A stretch of 64,000 nt of DNA from Pseudomonas lijiangensis (GTDB lineage: Bacteria; Pseudomonadota; Gammaproteobacteria; Pseudomonadales; Pseudomonadaceae). The notes beneath the pieces were generated by a model, which worked only from the letters and a program-made list of their open reading frames with translations, was not told the origin of the DNA and did not search any database. Position numbers and translations under genes: made by a program. Positions 18,253 through 27,537 of the stretch are shown piece after piece. Each line of letters starts with the position of its first letter. Position 1 is the stretch's first letter. The stretch is taken from contig NZ_CP076668.1 of the NCBI RefSeq assembly GCF_018968705.1, positions 4,847,001 through 4,911,000 of the forward strand, written 5' to 3'.

Positions 18253-21116
18253 TACAAAGCCTCCACCAGCGCACGCACTTCGGCTGCGCTGCCTGCGGTC
18301 AGCGCCTGTTGCGCCAGTTTTTGAGCGGTGCTCAGTTCCAGTTCACGTACGCAGGCCTTGACCTCGCCAATGCTGCGCGCCGAAACGCTCAACTCATCCA
18401 CACCCAGCCCGACCAGTACCGGCACCGCCAGCGGGTCCGCCGCCAGCTCGCCGCAGACACCTACCCATTTGCCATTGGCATGGGCGGCACGCACGGTCAT
18501 GTCGATCAGTTGCAGCACGCTCGGGTGCAAGCCGTCTGCCTGAGCGGAAAGGGTTGGATGACCACGATCGATGGCCATGGTGTATTGGGTCAGGTCGTTG
18601 GTGCCGACGCTGAAGAAGTCCACTTCCCTGGCCAGTACCGGTGCCAGCAACGCCGCTGACGGAACCTCGATCATGATCCCCAGTTGCAGATCGCTGACCG
18701 GAATTTCTTCACGCAGGCGCTGGGTCATGTCCCGGGCCTGACGCCACTCTTCAACGGTGCCGACCATGGGGAACATGATGCGCAGCGGGCCGCTGTCGGC
18801 TGAGCGCAACAAGGCGCGCAACTGGCTTTCCATCACGTCCGGGCGTTGCAGGGTCAGGCGGATGCCGCGCACACCGAGGAACGGGTTTTCTTCCTTGTCG
18901 ATGGGCCAGTACGGCAACGGTTTGTCACCGCCGACGTCAAGGGTACGAACCACCAGAGGTCTACCGCCCAGATCGGTGAGCACGCGCCGGTATTCGGCTT
19001 CCTGAGTCGCCTCGTCCGGTGCCTGGGAATGAGCCATGAACAACAACTCGGTGCGCAGCAGGCCGATGCCTTCGGCGCCCTGCTCCACCGCTGCCGGAGT
19101 GCCGGTACTGTCGCCGATGTTGGCGAAGACTTCGACGGCATGGCCATCGCGAGTCACCGCAGGCTCCATGCGCGAGGCGGCTGCAGCCTTGAGACGCTGT
19201 TCACGGGCATCGCGGTCCTGTACGGCACGCTGCAGGACCGACTCATCCGGCGCGACAGTCAGACGACCCCGCTGGCAGTCCAGCAGCAGAACGGTGCCTG
19301 GCTTGAGTTGCAATACTTCATCACCGGCACCCACCAGCGCCGGAATACCCAGAGCACGGGCCACGATAGCGCTGTGCGCCGTTGCGCCACCCCGAGCGGT
19401 GAGGATGCCCGCGACATGCGCCGGATCCAGTCGCGCCACGTCGGACGGGCCGACTTCATCCATCACCAGAATGTAAGGCTCGTCGGGAGCGGCAACGGTT
19501 TCGACGCCACAGATTTGCGCCAGCACACGACGCCCGACATCCCGCAGATCCGCAGCACGCTCGGCCAGCAGCACGTCATTCAACTGCTCTTGCTGGGAAG
19601 CAGCAGCATCGATCACGCCAGCCCAGGCGGCAGCGGCGCTTTCGCCCTTGTTCAGGCGCAGTTCGGTCTCGCTGCCCAGCTCCGGGTCATCGAGCATTTC
19701 TTGGTGAGTGATGAAAATTTCGCGAATGGCCTTGGCCTTGCTGCGCTGGATCAGGTTTTCGATATCCCGACGCACTTCGGCAAGGGCCTGTTGCAGGCGC
19801 TCACGCTCGGCAGCCACCGACTCGCCCTGCTCTGGATAATCGAAGGCTTGCAGCACTTGAACATGAGCAGGCCCGATGGCAATGCCTGGCGAGGCCGAGA
19901 CGGCTTGCAGCACGGCACCCTCGATGGGCGCAGCAGCCTTGGCCACGGCAGCTTTTTGGGGAGCAGGTTGCGGCTCGGTCGCGACCGGCAATGGTTCTAC
20001 TTCCTCACCAAGACCTTGCTCAACAGCCGCCAGCAAGGCAGGCAAAGCGTCTTGCGCAATACTCGGCTCGGCAATGAATTCCAGCGTCTGCCCGCGGCGG
20101 GCGCCGAGGCTGAGCAGCTTGCTCAGGCTCTTGGCCGACACTGCGGTTTCGCCGGTTTCCACCACGCGCACACGAATCTCGCCTTCAAACTCCTTGGCCA
20201 ATTGCGCCAGCACCTTGGCTGGACGGGCATGCAGGCCGTGGGCGTTGGCCAGGCCAATCTGCCGGGTCGGCCACTCGGCGGGCAATTCACCGCCCAGGGC
20301 TTGCAGGATGACGCGACTGCTGGTGGCATGGCCCAGTTCGTGACCACGCCCTTCGATCAACAGCGAGCACAGGCGCTCAAGCAGGGTCTGGTGAGCTTCC
20401 CCGAGGCTGGCCAGGCAGAACAGCCCTGTCAGGGGTTGGCCCAGATAGCGCAGGGGTTTGTCCGGTGTCACGAAGGCCAGACCAGGACGCTTGACCGTCT
20501 GCTCGCTGTGAAGCCACCACAGGCCATCACCCAGCGGCAGGGCTTCGACCTGCTGGAGAATCGCGGCAAATCCGTTATTGACGCAATCGGCCCGGCGCAA
20601 CAGACGCGCACCGCGCCAGACCAGTTCTTCAAAATCGTCGGCCGATACGCCGAGGCTGATCATCTGTGCGTCGAGGGCCAGTTCCTGAGGTGCGCCCTGC
20701 AAGAGCCGCAGCAGGTCTTCCGGAGTTTTCGCCTCGCGCAGGGCCTGGCCCAGATCCGCTTCGCCCAATGCACGGGTCAGCAGTTGCAGCAGCCGCAAGT
20801 GCTCGTCCGACTTGGCAGCGATACCGATGGCCAGGTAAACGATTTGCCCGTCGCCCCAATCCACGCCTTCAGGGAATTGCATCAGACGCACGCCGGTGCT
20901 GAACACCAGATCGCGGGTTTCAGGGGTGCCATGGGGGATTGCGATGCCTTGGCCAAGAAAGGTAGAGCCTTGCTGCTCGCGATTCATCAGCCCGTTGAGG
21001 TAACCCTCGGCAACCAGACCGTCAGCGACCAGATGGTCGGCGATCAGTTGCAACGCGCCCGGCTTATCCACAGCCGTGCGGCCCATGGATATTTGCTCCA
21101 GAGAAAGTTCGAGCAT
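18252..21116 (-). CDS. fruB: Multiphosphoryl transfer protein FruB (EIIA-HPr-EI fusion)
   Basis: A 954-residue cytoplasmic protein that carries phosphate from PEP to FruA, combining three PTS parts. EIIA-Fru (about 1-145) has H62 in IAIPHGTPE. The HPr domain (about 284-372) has H296 in AHGLHARPA. Enzyme I (about 400-954) has H581 in GGATAHSAI and the PEP-site Cys in GVCGELAAD. An Ala/Pro-rich linker (about 375-400) separates HPr from EI. The ATG at 21116 follows AGGAG. It is the first gene of the fru operon; the leader contains a FruR site, a strong inverted repeat and a Crc/Hfq-type motif. Confidence 0.97.
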   Translation of the reverse strand: MLELSLEQISMGRTAVDKPGALQLIADHLVADGLVAEGYLNGLMNREQQGSTFLGQGIAIPHGTPETRDLVFSTGVRLMQFPEGVDWGDGQIVYLAIGIAAKSDEHLRLLQLLTRALGEADLGQALREAKTPEDLLRLLQGAPQELALDAQMISLGVSADDFEELVWRGARLLRRADCVNNGFAAILQQVEALPLGDGLWWLHSEQTVKRPGLAFVTPDKPLRYLGQPLTGLFCLASLGEAHQTLLERLCSLLIEGRGHELGHATSSRVILQALGGELPAEWPTRQIGLANAHGLHARPAKVLAQLAKEFEGEIRVRVVETGETAVSAKSLSKLLSLGARRGQTLEFIAEPSIAQDALPALLAAVEQGLGEEVEPLPVATEPQPAPQKAAVAKAAAPIEGAVLQAVSASPGIAIGPAHVQVLQAFDYPEQGESVAAERERLQQALAEVRRDIENLIQRSKAKAIREIFITHQEMLDDPELGSETELRLNKGESAAAAWAGVIDAAASQQEQLNDVLLAERAADLRDVGRRVLAQICGVETVAAPDEPYILVMDEVGPSDVARLDPAHVAGILTARGGATAHSAIVARALGIPALVGAGDEVLQLKPGTVLLLDCQRGRLTVAPDESVLQRAVQDRDAREQRLKAAAASRMEPAVTRDGHAVEVFANIGDSTGTPAAVEQGAEGIGLLRTELLFMAHSQAPDEATQEAEYRRVLTDLGGRPLVVRTLDVGGDKPLPYWPIDKEENPFLGVRGIRLTLQRPDVMESQLRALLRSADSGPLRIMFPMVGTVEEWRQARDMTQRLREEIPVSDLQLGIMIEVPSAALLAPVLAREVDFFSVGTNDLTQYTMAIDRGHPTLSAQADGLHPSVLQLIDMTVRAAHANGKWVGVCGELAADPLAVPVLVGLGVDELSVSARSIGEVKACVRELELSTAQKLAQQALTAGSAAEVRALVEAL

Positions 21117-21152
21117 GTCCTGACTCCTGTGCAGCGCCAGAGCGCTACCTGA

Positions 21153-21160
21153 TTCTTGTT
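21153..21160 (-). promoter_or_regulatory. Possible Crc/Hfq target (AANAANAA) in the fruB leader
   Basis: On the minus strand the leader reads AACAAGAA about 36 bases before the fruB ATG. This fits the A-rich AANAANAA motif through which Hfq with Crc blocks translation of sugar and organic-acid genes in Pseudomonas. Short motifs of this kind occur by chance, so this rests on position and on the catabolic role of the gene. Confidence 0.4.
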
Positions 21161-21195
21161 TTAATGACGACCATTGAGTGATCGACAGCTTGGGA

Positions 21196-21230
21196 GATGA
21201 AAGTGCTGCCTGTCGGATTGCACTTTCATC
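21196..21230. repeat. Perfect 11-base inverted repeat in the fruB leader
   Basis: GATGAAAGTGC at 21196-21206 and GCACTTTCATC at 21220-21230 are exact inverted copies separated by 13 bases. The element lies between the FruR operator and the fruB start. No T-run follows on the fruB strand, so it is not a normal terminator. It could be a second protein-binding site or an mRNA hairpin. Confidence 0.6.
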
Positions 21231-21256
21231 CTGATTTGCAGCAAATATCAGCTTGC

Positions 21257-21268
21257 TGAATCGTTTAA
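21257..21268 (-). promoter_or_regulatory. FruR (Cra) operator
   Basis: On the minus strand the 12-mer is TTAAACGATTCA, one base different from the Pseudomonas Cra/FruR operator TTAAACGTTTCA known from P. putida. It lies about 140 bases upstream of fruB and 190 bases upstream of fruR, between the divergent genes, as expected for FruR repression of the fru operon relieved by fructose-1-phosphate. Promoter hexamers nearby are weak and were not assigned. Confidence 0.75.
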
Positions 21269-21454
21269 TCTACAATTGCACGGCACGTTACTCGATTATG
21301 GCCTCTCGTTGAAGCCCAGTCGGTCCGATAGCTGTAGGAGACGTCTCAAAATACACCGAGCACTTGGGCATCCCCTATGGTCTGGTGTAAAGATGCTCCG
21401 CGATCAGCGAAACTCCTCGTTGATACGAGACAACCACGAAAAGGAACTTTTCGC

Positions 21455-22450
21455 GTGAAACTCAGCGATATTGCGCGTCTGGCAGGTGTTTCCGTCACCA
21501 CAGCCAGTTACGTAATCAATGGCAAGGCCGAACAGCAACGCATCAGCCCCGCGACCGTCGAGCGTGTGAAGGCGGTAGTCGAACAACATGACTTCCGCCC
21601 CAACCCTCAAGCCGCGGGCTTGCGTACCCGTCACAGCCGTACCCTGGGCTTCATCCTGCCGGACCTGGAAAACCCCAGTTACGCCCGTATCGCCAAGCTG
21701 CTGGAGCAAGGCGCCCGCGCCCGCGGCTATCAGTTGCTGATCGCAAGCTCCGACGACGATCCCGCCAGCGAACTGCAACTGCTGCAGGTCTTTCGTGCCC
21801 GACGCTGCGATGCGTTGCTGGTCGCCAGTTGCCTGCCTTCCAGCAACGACAGTTACCGCGAACTGCAGAACAAAGGCCTGCCGATCATCGCCATTGACCG
21901 GGAAATGAACGCCGAGTTCTTTTGCTCGGTGGTCAGCGACGACCACGACGCCAGCCTGCAACTGACCCGCAGCCTGTTGCAGACGAATCCCGAACACATC
22001 GCCTTGCTGGGCGCCCGACCTGAACTGAGCGTCAGCCAGTCGCGTGCAGAAGGTTTCCGGCACGCGCTCGGTGGTTTCACCGGCACGACCACGATCGAAC
22101 ATGGCGAAGCGTTCAGCCGTGAGTGCGGCCAGCGTCTGATGAGTGACATGCTGCAACGCCTGGGGCATTTGCCCGATGCGCTGATCACAACGTCCTACGT
22201 GTTGCTGCAAGGTGTTTTCGATGTGCTGCAAAGCCAGGAACTCAATCCCGCGCAATTACACCTGGGCACTTTCGGTGACACCCAGTTGCTGGACTTCCTG
22301 CCGCTGCCGGTCAATGCCATGGCCCAGCAACATCAGCTGATTGCCGAAAAGGCTCTGCAACTGGCACTGGCCGCCATCGAAAACGATCAGTACGAACCCG
22401 GCGTACATGCCATCGTGCGGACCTTCAAGCAGCGGATTCACGAGGGCTGA
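21455..22450 (+). CDS. fruR: Fructose operon repressor FruR/Cra (LacI family)
   Basis: A LacI-family repressor of 331 residues. The helix-turn-helix fills the first 25 residues (KLSDIARLAGVSVTTASYVI), followed by the hinge and a periplasmic-binding-protein-like effector domain (about 60-331). The chosen start is GTG at 21455 after AAGGAA, which gives the canonical N-terminus; a longer frame from 21377 adds non-homologous residues. It is divergent from fruB. In Pseudomonas, Cra responds to fructose-1-phosphate and mainly controls the fru operon. tatD follows after six bases and may be co-transcribed. Confidence 0.94.
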   Translation: MKLSDIARLAGVSVTTASYVINGKAEQQRISPATVERVKAVVEQHDFRPNPQAAGLRTRHSRTLGFILPDLENPSYARIAKLLEQGARARGYQLLIASSDDDPASELQLLQVFRARRCDALLVASCLPSSNDSYRELQNKGLPIIAIDREMNAEFFCSVVSDDHDASLQLTRSLLQTNPEHIALLGARPELSVSQSRAEGFRHALGGFTGTTTIEHGEAFSRECGQRLMSDMLQRLGHLPDALITTSYVLLQGVFDVLQSQELNPAQLHLGTFGDTQLLDFLPLPVNAMAQQHQLIAEKALQLALAAIENDQYEPGVHAIVRTFKQRIHEG

Positions 22451-22456
22451 CTGGCA

Positions 22457-23242
22457 ATGCTGATTGACACCCACACTCACCTGGACTTCCCGGATTTCGA
22501 CGACGATCGTCAACAGGTGCTCGACAAGTGCCGCACCCTGGGCGTGGAGCGCATGGTGGTGCTGGGGGTTTATCAGCGTAACTGGCAGCGGCTATGGGAC
22601 CTGACACTGGAGCATCCGGCGCTGTATGCGGCGTTCGGCCTGCATCCGGTCTACATCGACGAGCATCGCCCCGAGCATCTGAGTGAACTGGGCGACTGGC
22701 TGAACCGCCTCAAAGGCCACCCTCAACTCTGTGCCGTGGGCGAGATCGGGTTGGATTACTACGTCGAAAACCCGGACCGCCCGAACCAGCAGCGGGTCTT
22801 CGAAGCGCAACTGCAACTGGCGGCTGACTTCGATCTGCCGGCGCTGCTGCATGTACGGCGCAGCCACGCGGATGTGATCGCGACGCTCAAGCGCCACAGG
22901 CTCAGGCGCAGCGGGATCATTCATGCGTTTGCCGGCAGTCGGGAGGAAGCTCGGGAATATATAAGGCTGGGGTTCAAACTCGGCCTTGGCGGTGCCGCGA
23001 CCTGGCCGCAGGCGCTACGCATGCACCGGATCATCGCCGAGCTGCCACTGGAAAGCATTGTGCTGGAAACCGACTCGCCGGACATGGCTCCGGCGATGTA
23101 CCCCAACCAGCGCAACAGCCCGCAGCATTTGCCGGACATATCCAGGGCGCTGGCCGGGCTGTTGAAAGTCAGCCCAGAGGATTTGGCGCAGGTGAGTACG
23201 CGCAATGCCTGTGAGCTGTTCGGGTGGCCTGTTCGCGAATGA
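22457..23242 (+). CDS. tatD: TatD family metal-dependent hydrolase
   Basis: A 261-residue TIM-barrel hydrolase. Metal ligands are visible: H6 and H8 in DTHTHLDF, the Glu in VGEIGLDYY, the His in LLHVRRSH and the Asp in LETDSPDM. TatD proteins are magnesium-dependent nucleases (3'-5' exonuclease activity in E. coli TatD) acting in the cytoplasm. This is one of several paralogues usual in Pseudomonas; the fructose-operon neighbour position suggests the YjjV-like subgroup, but that is not certain. It ends just before a REPIN. Confidence 0.9.
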   Translation: MLIDTHTHLDFPDFDDDRQQVLDKCRTLGVERMVVLGVYQRNWQRLWDLTLEHPALYAAFGLHPVYIDEHRPEHLSELGDWLNRLKGHPQLCAVGEIGLDYYVENPDRPNQQRVFEAQLQLAADFDLPALLHVRRSHADVIATLKRHRLRRSGIIHAFAGSREEAREYIRLGFKLGLGGAATWPQALRMHRIIAELPLESIVLETDSPDMAPAMYPNQRNSPQHLPDISRALAGLLKVSPEDLAQVSTRNACELFGWPVRE

Positions 23243-23272
23243 ATTCACACTAATACAGATCAGCTCACAACT

Positions 23273-23362
23273 TGTAGGAGGCAGCTTGCTGGCGAAAAAG
23301 GCCTGAAAGCCGACAGACATTCTGCGCCTGTACGTGAAGTCGCCAGCAAGCTGCCTCCCACA
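23273..23362. repeat. REP pair (REPIN) after tatD
   Basis: Arms at 23273-23295 (one mismatch to the family, TGTAGGAGG instead of TGTGGGAGG) and 23340-23362, in the same orientation as the pair after gatB. The centre resembles that copy (AAGGCCTGAAA... and ATTCTGCG shared in reverse complement). A degenerate left outer arm (TAATACAGATCAGC at 23251-23264) precedes it, with no matching right arm. Confidence 0.85.
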
Positions 23363-23391
23363 AAGTGCTGCATGTGGCCCCTGCTTACAAA

Positions 23392-24228
23392 TCAGATCAA
23401 TAGTGTCCACAGCGCAAACCCCGCATACCAGACGATGGCGGCGCGTATCAGCAATTCCCAGAGCATATCGAGGCTGGTCACACCATCGGCGCCCATGACA
23501 GGTGCAGGGACTTCGCTGGCGACACGGCCGATGCGCGTAATCAGTTGCGCGGCGCTGATGTTCCAGTTGAGCAGCTCATGGAGCATCACCCGGCTGACCG
23601 CCACGAAGTTGCCCACCAGCGCGAAGCTGGCCGCCAGCAGCCTGACCGGCACCCAGTCGAAGGCATGGCGCAATTGCGTCGCCCGCTCCACCAGCGCCGG
23701 CGTCTTGCCGCTTTCGGCCGCCAGGGCCAGCAAGCGATAAGCCAGCGCGGCAACAGGGCCCAGCAGGAAGTACCAGAAGATCACCACGAAGAAGCTCTGA
23801 TAAGCCTGCCAGAGCATGTAGCCCTGAACGCCTTCCAGCAGTTGCTCGCCGTTGTCGGCCTGCACGCCCATGTCTCTTTCGGCTACATGCACGGCGGCCT
23901 GTTCATCGCCACGTCGGCAGGCATCGCGAAACGGACCGAGCGCGGCCAGCAGATCACCACGGCCAAGGCTGTAGATCAGCACCAGAAGATGAACAGGCAA
24001 AGCCAGCCAGCCGTAAGCCACCGAACCGACGATGGTCAGTGCCAGGTGCAGTATCAGAAGCGGCAGCAGAACCAACAGAGCCAAAATGACCCAGGGGCGA
24101 GAAGCGGTTCGCGGACTTGACTCGAGCCTGGCCAGTTCCTTCAGCCATGGCCCGTCACGCTGTACACGCTGGCGCAGTGCCGAAAATTTTTCGACCCACA
24201 CTGCCAGCAGCAACACCAGAAAACTCAT
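23392..24228 (-). CDS. ampE: Regulatory signalling modulator protein AmpE
   Basis: A 278-residue inner-membrane protein with four or five hydrophobic segments, beginning MSFLVLLLAVWVEKFSALR as in AmpE of other gammaproteobacteria. AmpE is the partner of AmpD in the ampDE operon that modulates AmpC beta-lactamase induction; its biochemical role is unresolved. The start follows GAGGATCAAGCG and lies 15 bases after the ampD stop. The 3' end is convergent with tatD across the REPIN. Confidence 0.94.
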   Translation of the reverse strand: MSFLVLLLAVWVEKFSALRQRVQRDGPWLKELARLESSPRTASRPWVILALLVLLPLLILHLALTIVGSVAYGWLALPVHLLVLIYSLGRGDLLAALGPFRDACRRGDEQAAVHVAERDMGVQADNGEQLLEGVQGYMLWQAYQSFFVVIFWYFLLGPVAALAYRLLALAAESGKTPALVERATQLRHAFDWVPVRLLAASFALVGNFVAVSRVMLHELLNWNISAAQLITRIGRVASEVPAPVMGADGVTSLDMLWELLIRAAIVWYAGFALWTLLI

Positions 24229-24243
24229 CGCTTGATCCTCACT

Positions 24244-24792
24244 TCAGTCCTGCAAGGCGGCTTGAAAACGAGCCCAGTCGAAACATGGCCCCGGATCGGT
24301 CTTGCGTCCGGGTGCGATATCGCTGTGCCCACAAATGCGCTCGGGCGTGATCGCCACAAATGCCTGACGCAACTGGCACGTCAGAGCGATCAAGGCGGCA
24401 TATTGCGCATCGGTAAAGGGCTGGTCATCCGTGCCCTCCAGCTCGATACCGATGGAAAAGTCATTACAGGCTTCGCGCTCCTGGAAACAGGAAACGCCAG
24501 CATGCCAGGCCCGGTCAAGACATGAGACGAATTGAGTCACCTCGCCATCACGTTCGATCAGAAAATGCGCCGAAACACGCAGATCGGCAATACCCTCGAA
24601 ATAGGGATGCTCGGTGATATCCAGCCGGTTCTGGAAAAACTCCTGGACCTTGCCTGTCTTGAACTGAGCAGGCGGCAGGCTGATGTTGTGGATCACCAGC
24701 AGCGAGATTTCACCTTCCGGTCGCGCATTGAAATTGGGTGACGGGCAATGCTGTACGCCGTCACACCAACCGCTTGCGGGGTCCAACTGCAT
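24244..24792 (-). CDS. ampD: 1,6-anhydro-N-acetylmuramyl-L-alanine amidase AmpD
   Basis: A cytosolic zinc amidase that removes the peptide from anhydromuropeptides during wall recycling, keeping the AmpR inducer low. 182 residues from the ATG at 24792 after AAGGAG; a longer frame to 24837 is not needed. Zinc ligands H35, H156 and D166 and the catalytic E117 and K164 are present, in the same spacing as Citrobacter AmpD. No disrupting change was seen, so basal AmpC repression should be intact. Confidence 0.96.
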   Translation of the reverse strand: MQLDPASGWCDGVQHCPSPNFNARPEGEISLLVIHNISLPPAQFKTGKVQEFFQNRLDITEHPYFEGIADLRVSAHFLIERDGEVTQFVSCLDRAWHAGVSCFQEREACNDFSIGIELEGTDDQPFTDAQYAALIALTCQLRQAFVAITPERICGHSDIAPGRKTDPGPCFDWARFQAALQD

Positions 24793-24845
24793 GAAAGCTC
24801 CTTGAAGACGGGTTTCGATAGGCGCAAGTATGCCCAAAGAGAAGG

Positions 24846-24867
24846 TAGGAGCGAATTCATTCGCGAA
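24846..24867. repeat. Single REP of a second family
   Basis: One unpaired arm beginning TAGGAGCGAATTCATTCGCG, upstream of ampD. The same family occurs at 30829-30850. Its core GCGAATTCATTCGC is itself a near-perfect palindrome. Confidence 0.7.
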
Positions 24868-24935
24868 GACATTTTTTCAGGCACTACATCCAGGCAAGAG
24901 GGGCGCCAGACAGGCATCCCCTCCTCCACCGGGCT

Positions 24936-27191
24936 TTATGCGCCCTTGAGCTTTCGCAGGCTGCTGATCACCGACTCCAGCGCACGGTCGAACAACAAGG
25001 CGTCGTCGAGGATGCGGATGGTGCCGCGACGCAATTCGATGGCCAGCCCCATGCGGGACTTCTCCAGAACCTTCATGCCGGTACGATTGACGAACACGTA
25101 ACGCCCGGAAGGCTCGACGATAGCCGTGAGCTTGCAGCGCAGCTTGTTCTCCTCGTCTTCCTGGATCTCGACCCAATTGCCAACGCGCAGCTTGTCGACC
25201 ATCTGCAGGCCGGCATCGTCGTTGGGCAATTGCAGGACACTTTCATTGCTCAAGGGCTCGTCCGGCGCAGTCAGGACGATCTCCTCCATCACGACCATCA
25301 TGGCCGGGCCTTCAGCAGGCTCAGCTTCAGTCAATGCAGCTGCATGCTGAAGCTCATCGCCTTGCGCATCCTGCAGCCGGGAGAAGTGCTGGAAAGCCTG
25401 AACATGGAGCACTTCAAGCTGACTGAAGAATTCACTGGTGGCGAACGGATCAAAAGCAGCGCTGGCCAGACCCTCACGCAGTGACTTGAGCAGCCCCGGC
25501 ACCAGTTCGAGCAGCTTCTGCCGTGATTCCGGATCTTCGTGCAGTTCGACACTCCAGACCAGATCGTCCATGGCTTGCAGACCGGCCAGCCACTCGCTCG
25601 AACCTTCGCCATGCTTGAGGCAGGTCAGCAGCAGGACTTTGCTCCAGGCCTGTTCCAGCAGACGCACAACCGCTTCGGGCAGGGTTTTGCCCAGCAAGCG
25701 CTGGTTCAGTTCATGCTGAACCAACTGACGCGCCAGCTCTGCACGGGTACGACCTTCTTCGGCATCCCGAGTGCGCTGTTCAAGCAGTTCGCTGCGACGA
25801 CGCTCGTCGCTGGTGAAGGCCAGGAAGTCAGCCAGCAGTTCGGAGAAAATCGCCGGGTCATCGACAAAATCGTTGAGCAGGCGCTGCACGATCTGGTCGA
25901 CACGCATGTACAGCGAGTCGCGCTGATAATCGTCGCGCCCGCCCCAGCCCAGTGCAGCGGTGGCAATTTCGTTGAGCAGACGACGGGCCGGATGGCTGCC
26001 ACGGCTGAAGAAACTCTTGTCGATCACGGCAACCTTGAGCATCGGGATCTGCAAGCGCCCGATCAATGCACGCAGCGAGTGCGGCAGGTTGCGGTCATCG
26101 AGGATGAACTCGAACAGCATGGCGATCAGGTTGATGACGTCCTCATCACCTGCGCCGACGCCGCGAGACTTGCCGCTCTTGACGCTGACCCGGGTCAGCA
26201 GTTGCTCAAGCTGGTTGCGCAGGTCGAAGTCTTCAGGAGCATCCGAGGTCGGCACGTATTGCTGCAAGTGCGACAGCAGGCGCAGCAGGTCCTTGCTGGA
26301 GATGGGGCGCACCTCAGAGCTCGGGCCATGACGCGGCGTCAGGTTGCCGCGCACTTGCAGCAAGAGTTCCTGCAACGCCGAAAACACTTCGAGCACGCCC
26401 TTGTCGAGCTTGTCCGCCGCCTGCGCCAGTGCCGGGTCGGACAGTTCGCTGGGGCGCGTCCGGGGAGCAGGCCGGTCGGAGGAGCGACGGGCAGGCAAGG
26501 CTTTCATTTCAGGCAGGATGCCGGTAGCGATCAACAACTGGTTGGCCTCGCCATACAGGTGATCGATGTTGGTCAGGATGTATTTCTCGAACAGCTTGAG
26601 AACGATCAGCTTGACCTTGATCTCTACCCCCAGACTGCGCTTGGCCTGGAGGAAGAAGTTGCACAACATTGCCGGCCCCATGGGGTTGGTGTCGACAGTG
26701 ATGGGCTGAGGAATCAATTCGTTCAGGCGCGCCGTCAGCTGACTCAGGGCAACGCCGTCGCGGCTCATGACCTTGGCGACCATCGAATCGACGGCCACGG
26801 TTTTTTCCAGCTCGTCGTTGGGCACCAGTGACAGCTTGTCGAAAGCGACCGCTGCAGGCAGCACAGGCTCGGTGATCTGGTATTGGCCCAGCGCCAGGAA
26901 AGACTCGTAGAACTTGTCGAGAAACGCCCGCTCGATGCTTTTGCGCTTGAGGCGCAAATCGCGCATGGCCTCGAAAAACAGGTTCTGCTCAGTGTTGCTG
27001 ACAGCGCGGTCGGCCATCTCGAAGAGGGTGTCGTCAGCGTTGTCGAACAACGCCTGCAAAGCATCCTTGAGCTGCTGTGCGGCTTTATCACGCACCTGCA
27101 ACAACACGACGGGCAGCCGGGCCAGAGGCGTACTTGTACCCTGGGCAGGAATTCCCTTGCTCAACGGCACAACGTTTTCGTCGTTTTGCAT
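24936..27191 (-). CDS. DUF1631 family protein
   Basis: A large cytoplasmic protein, 751 residues from the ATG at 27191 after AGGGGG. It is mostly alpha-helical, with a central region (about residues 130-600) carrying many charged helices and a Ser/Arg/Pro-rich linker near residues 240-260. The C-terminal about 90 residues change character to beta-rich (LRVGNWVEI, then GRYVFVNRTGMKVLEKSRMGL), which resembles a PilZ-like barrel, though I see no clear RxxxR/DxSxxG diguanylate motif. It sits between ampD and nadC, as its homologue does in P. aeruginosa. No enzymatic function can be assigned. Confidence 0.85.
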   Translation of the reverse strand: MQNDENVVPLSKGIPAQGTSTPLARLPVVLLQVRDKAAQQLKDALQALFDNADDTLFEMADRAVSNTEQNLFFEAMRDLRLKRKSIERAFLDKFYESFLALGQYQITEPVLPAAVAFDKLSLVPNDELEKTVAVDSMVAKVMSRDGVALSQLTARLNELIPQPITVDTNPMGPAMLCNFFLQAKRSLGVEIKVKLIVLKLFEKYILTNIDHLYGEANQLLIATGILPEMKALPARRSSDRPAPRTRPSELSDPALAQAADKLDKGVLEVFSALQELLLQVRGNLTPRHGPSSEVRPISSKDLLRLLSHLQQYVPTSDAPEDFDLRNQLEQLLTRVSVKSGKSRGVGAGDEDVINLIAMLFEFILDDRNLPHSLRALIGRLQIPMLKVAVIDKSFFSRGSHPARRLLNEIATAALGWGGRDDYQRDSLYMRVDQIVQRLLNDFVDDPAIFSELLADFLAFTSDERRRSELLEQRTRDAEEGRTRAELARQLVQHELNQRLLGKTLPEAVVRLLEQAWSKVLLLTCLKHGEGSSEWLAGLQAMDDLVWSVELHEDPESRQKLLELVPGLLKSLREGLASAAFDPFATSEFFSQLEVLHVQAFQHFSRLQDAQGDELQHAAALTEAEPAEGPAMMVVMEEIVLTAPDEPLSNESVLQLPNDDAGLQMVDKLRVGNWVEIQEDEENKLRCKLTAIVEPSGRYVFVNRTGMKVLEKSRMGLAIELRRGTIRILDDALLFDRALESVISSLRKLKGA

Positions 27192-27537
27192 CAAACCCCC
27201 TGACAGGAAACGGCTTTAATCCCATCACAAACGCGGTTTGCAACCTTCGCCTGTGAAGCGATCCCCTTGGTCTTTGCGCTACGTCAAAGCTATGACGTCA
27301 AATACAAGTCGGATTATCTTTCAAAACTTGTATCGAACGCCAGCGAAGTATTGCGCCTTGTAACAAGCGCATTACAGATCAGGGGATGTGCAGCGATAGA
27401 CAACGCTAATCGACATATATCGCAAAGGAATTTACAAAACCGACCAACAGCACGCTTTGCGAGCGTGAGCAGCCGTACAGGTGGGTTACAAAGGTGCCGT
27501 GCCTTATACTCCTGCGACTTTGTTAGTGGAGCCCGAT
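27192..27537. other. Divergent intergenic region between DUF1631 gene and nadC
   Basis: 346 bases without a supported gene. It must hold promoters for both flanking genes. It contains a TGACGTCA palindrome near 27292-27299 and a direct repeat ACGTCAAA nearby, plus a TATACT hexamer about 30 bases upstream of nadC that could be a -10 box, with no convincing -35. No regulator can be named. Confidence 0.5.

Noticed and set aside
18846..21152. A 768-codon plus-strand frame
   Set aside because: It lies antisense to fruB, a fully recognisable three-domain PTS protein. GC-rich codon bias leaves the opposite strand open.
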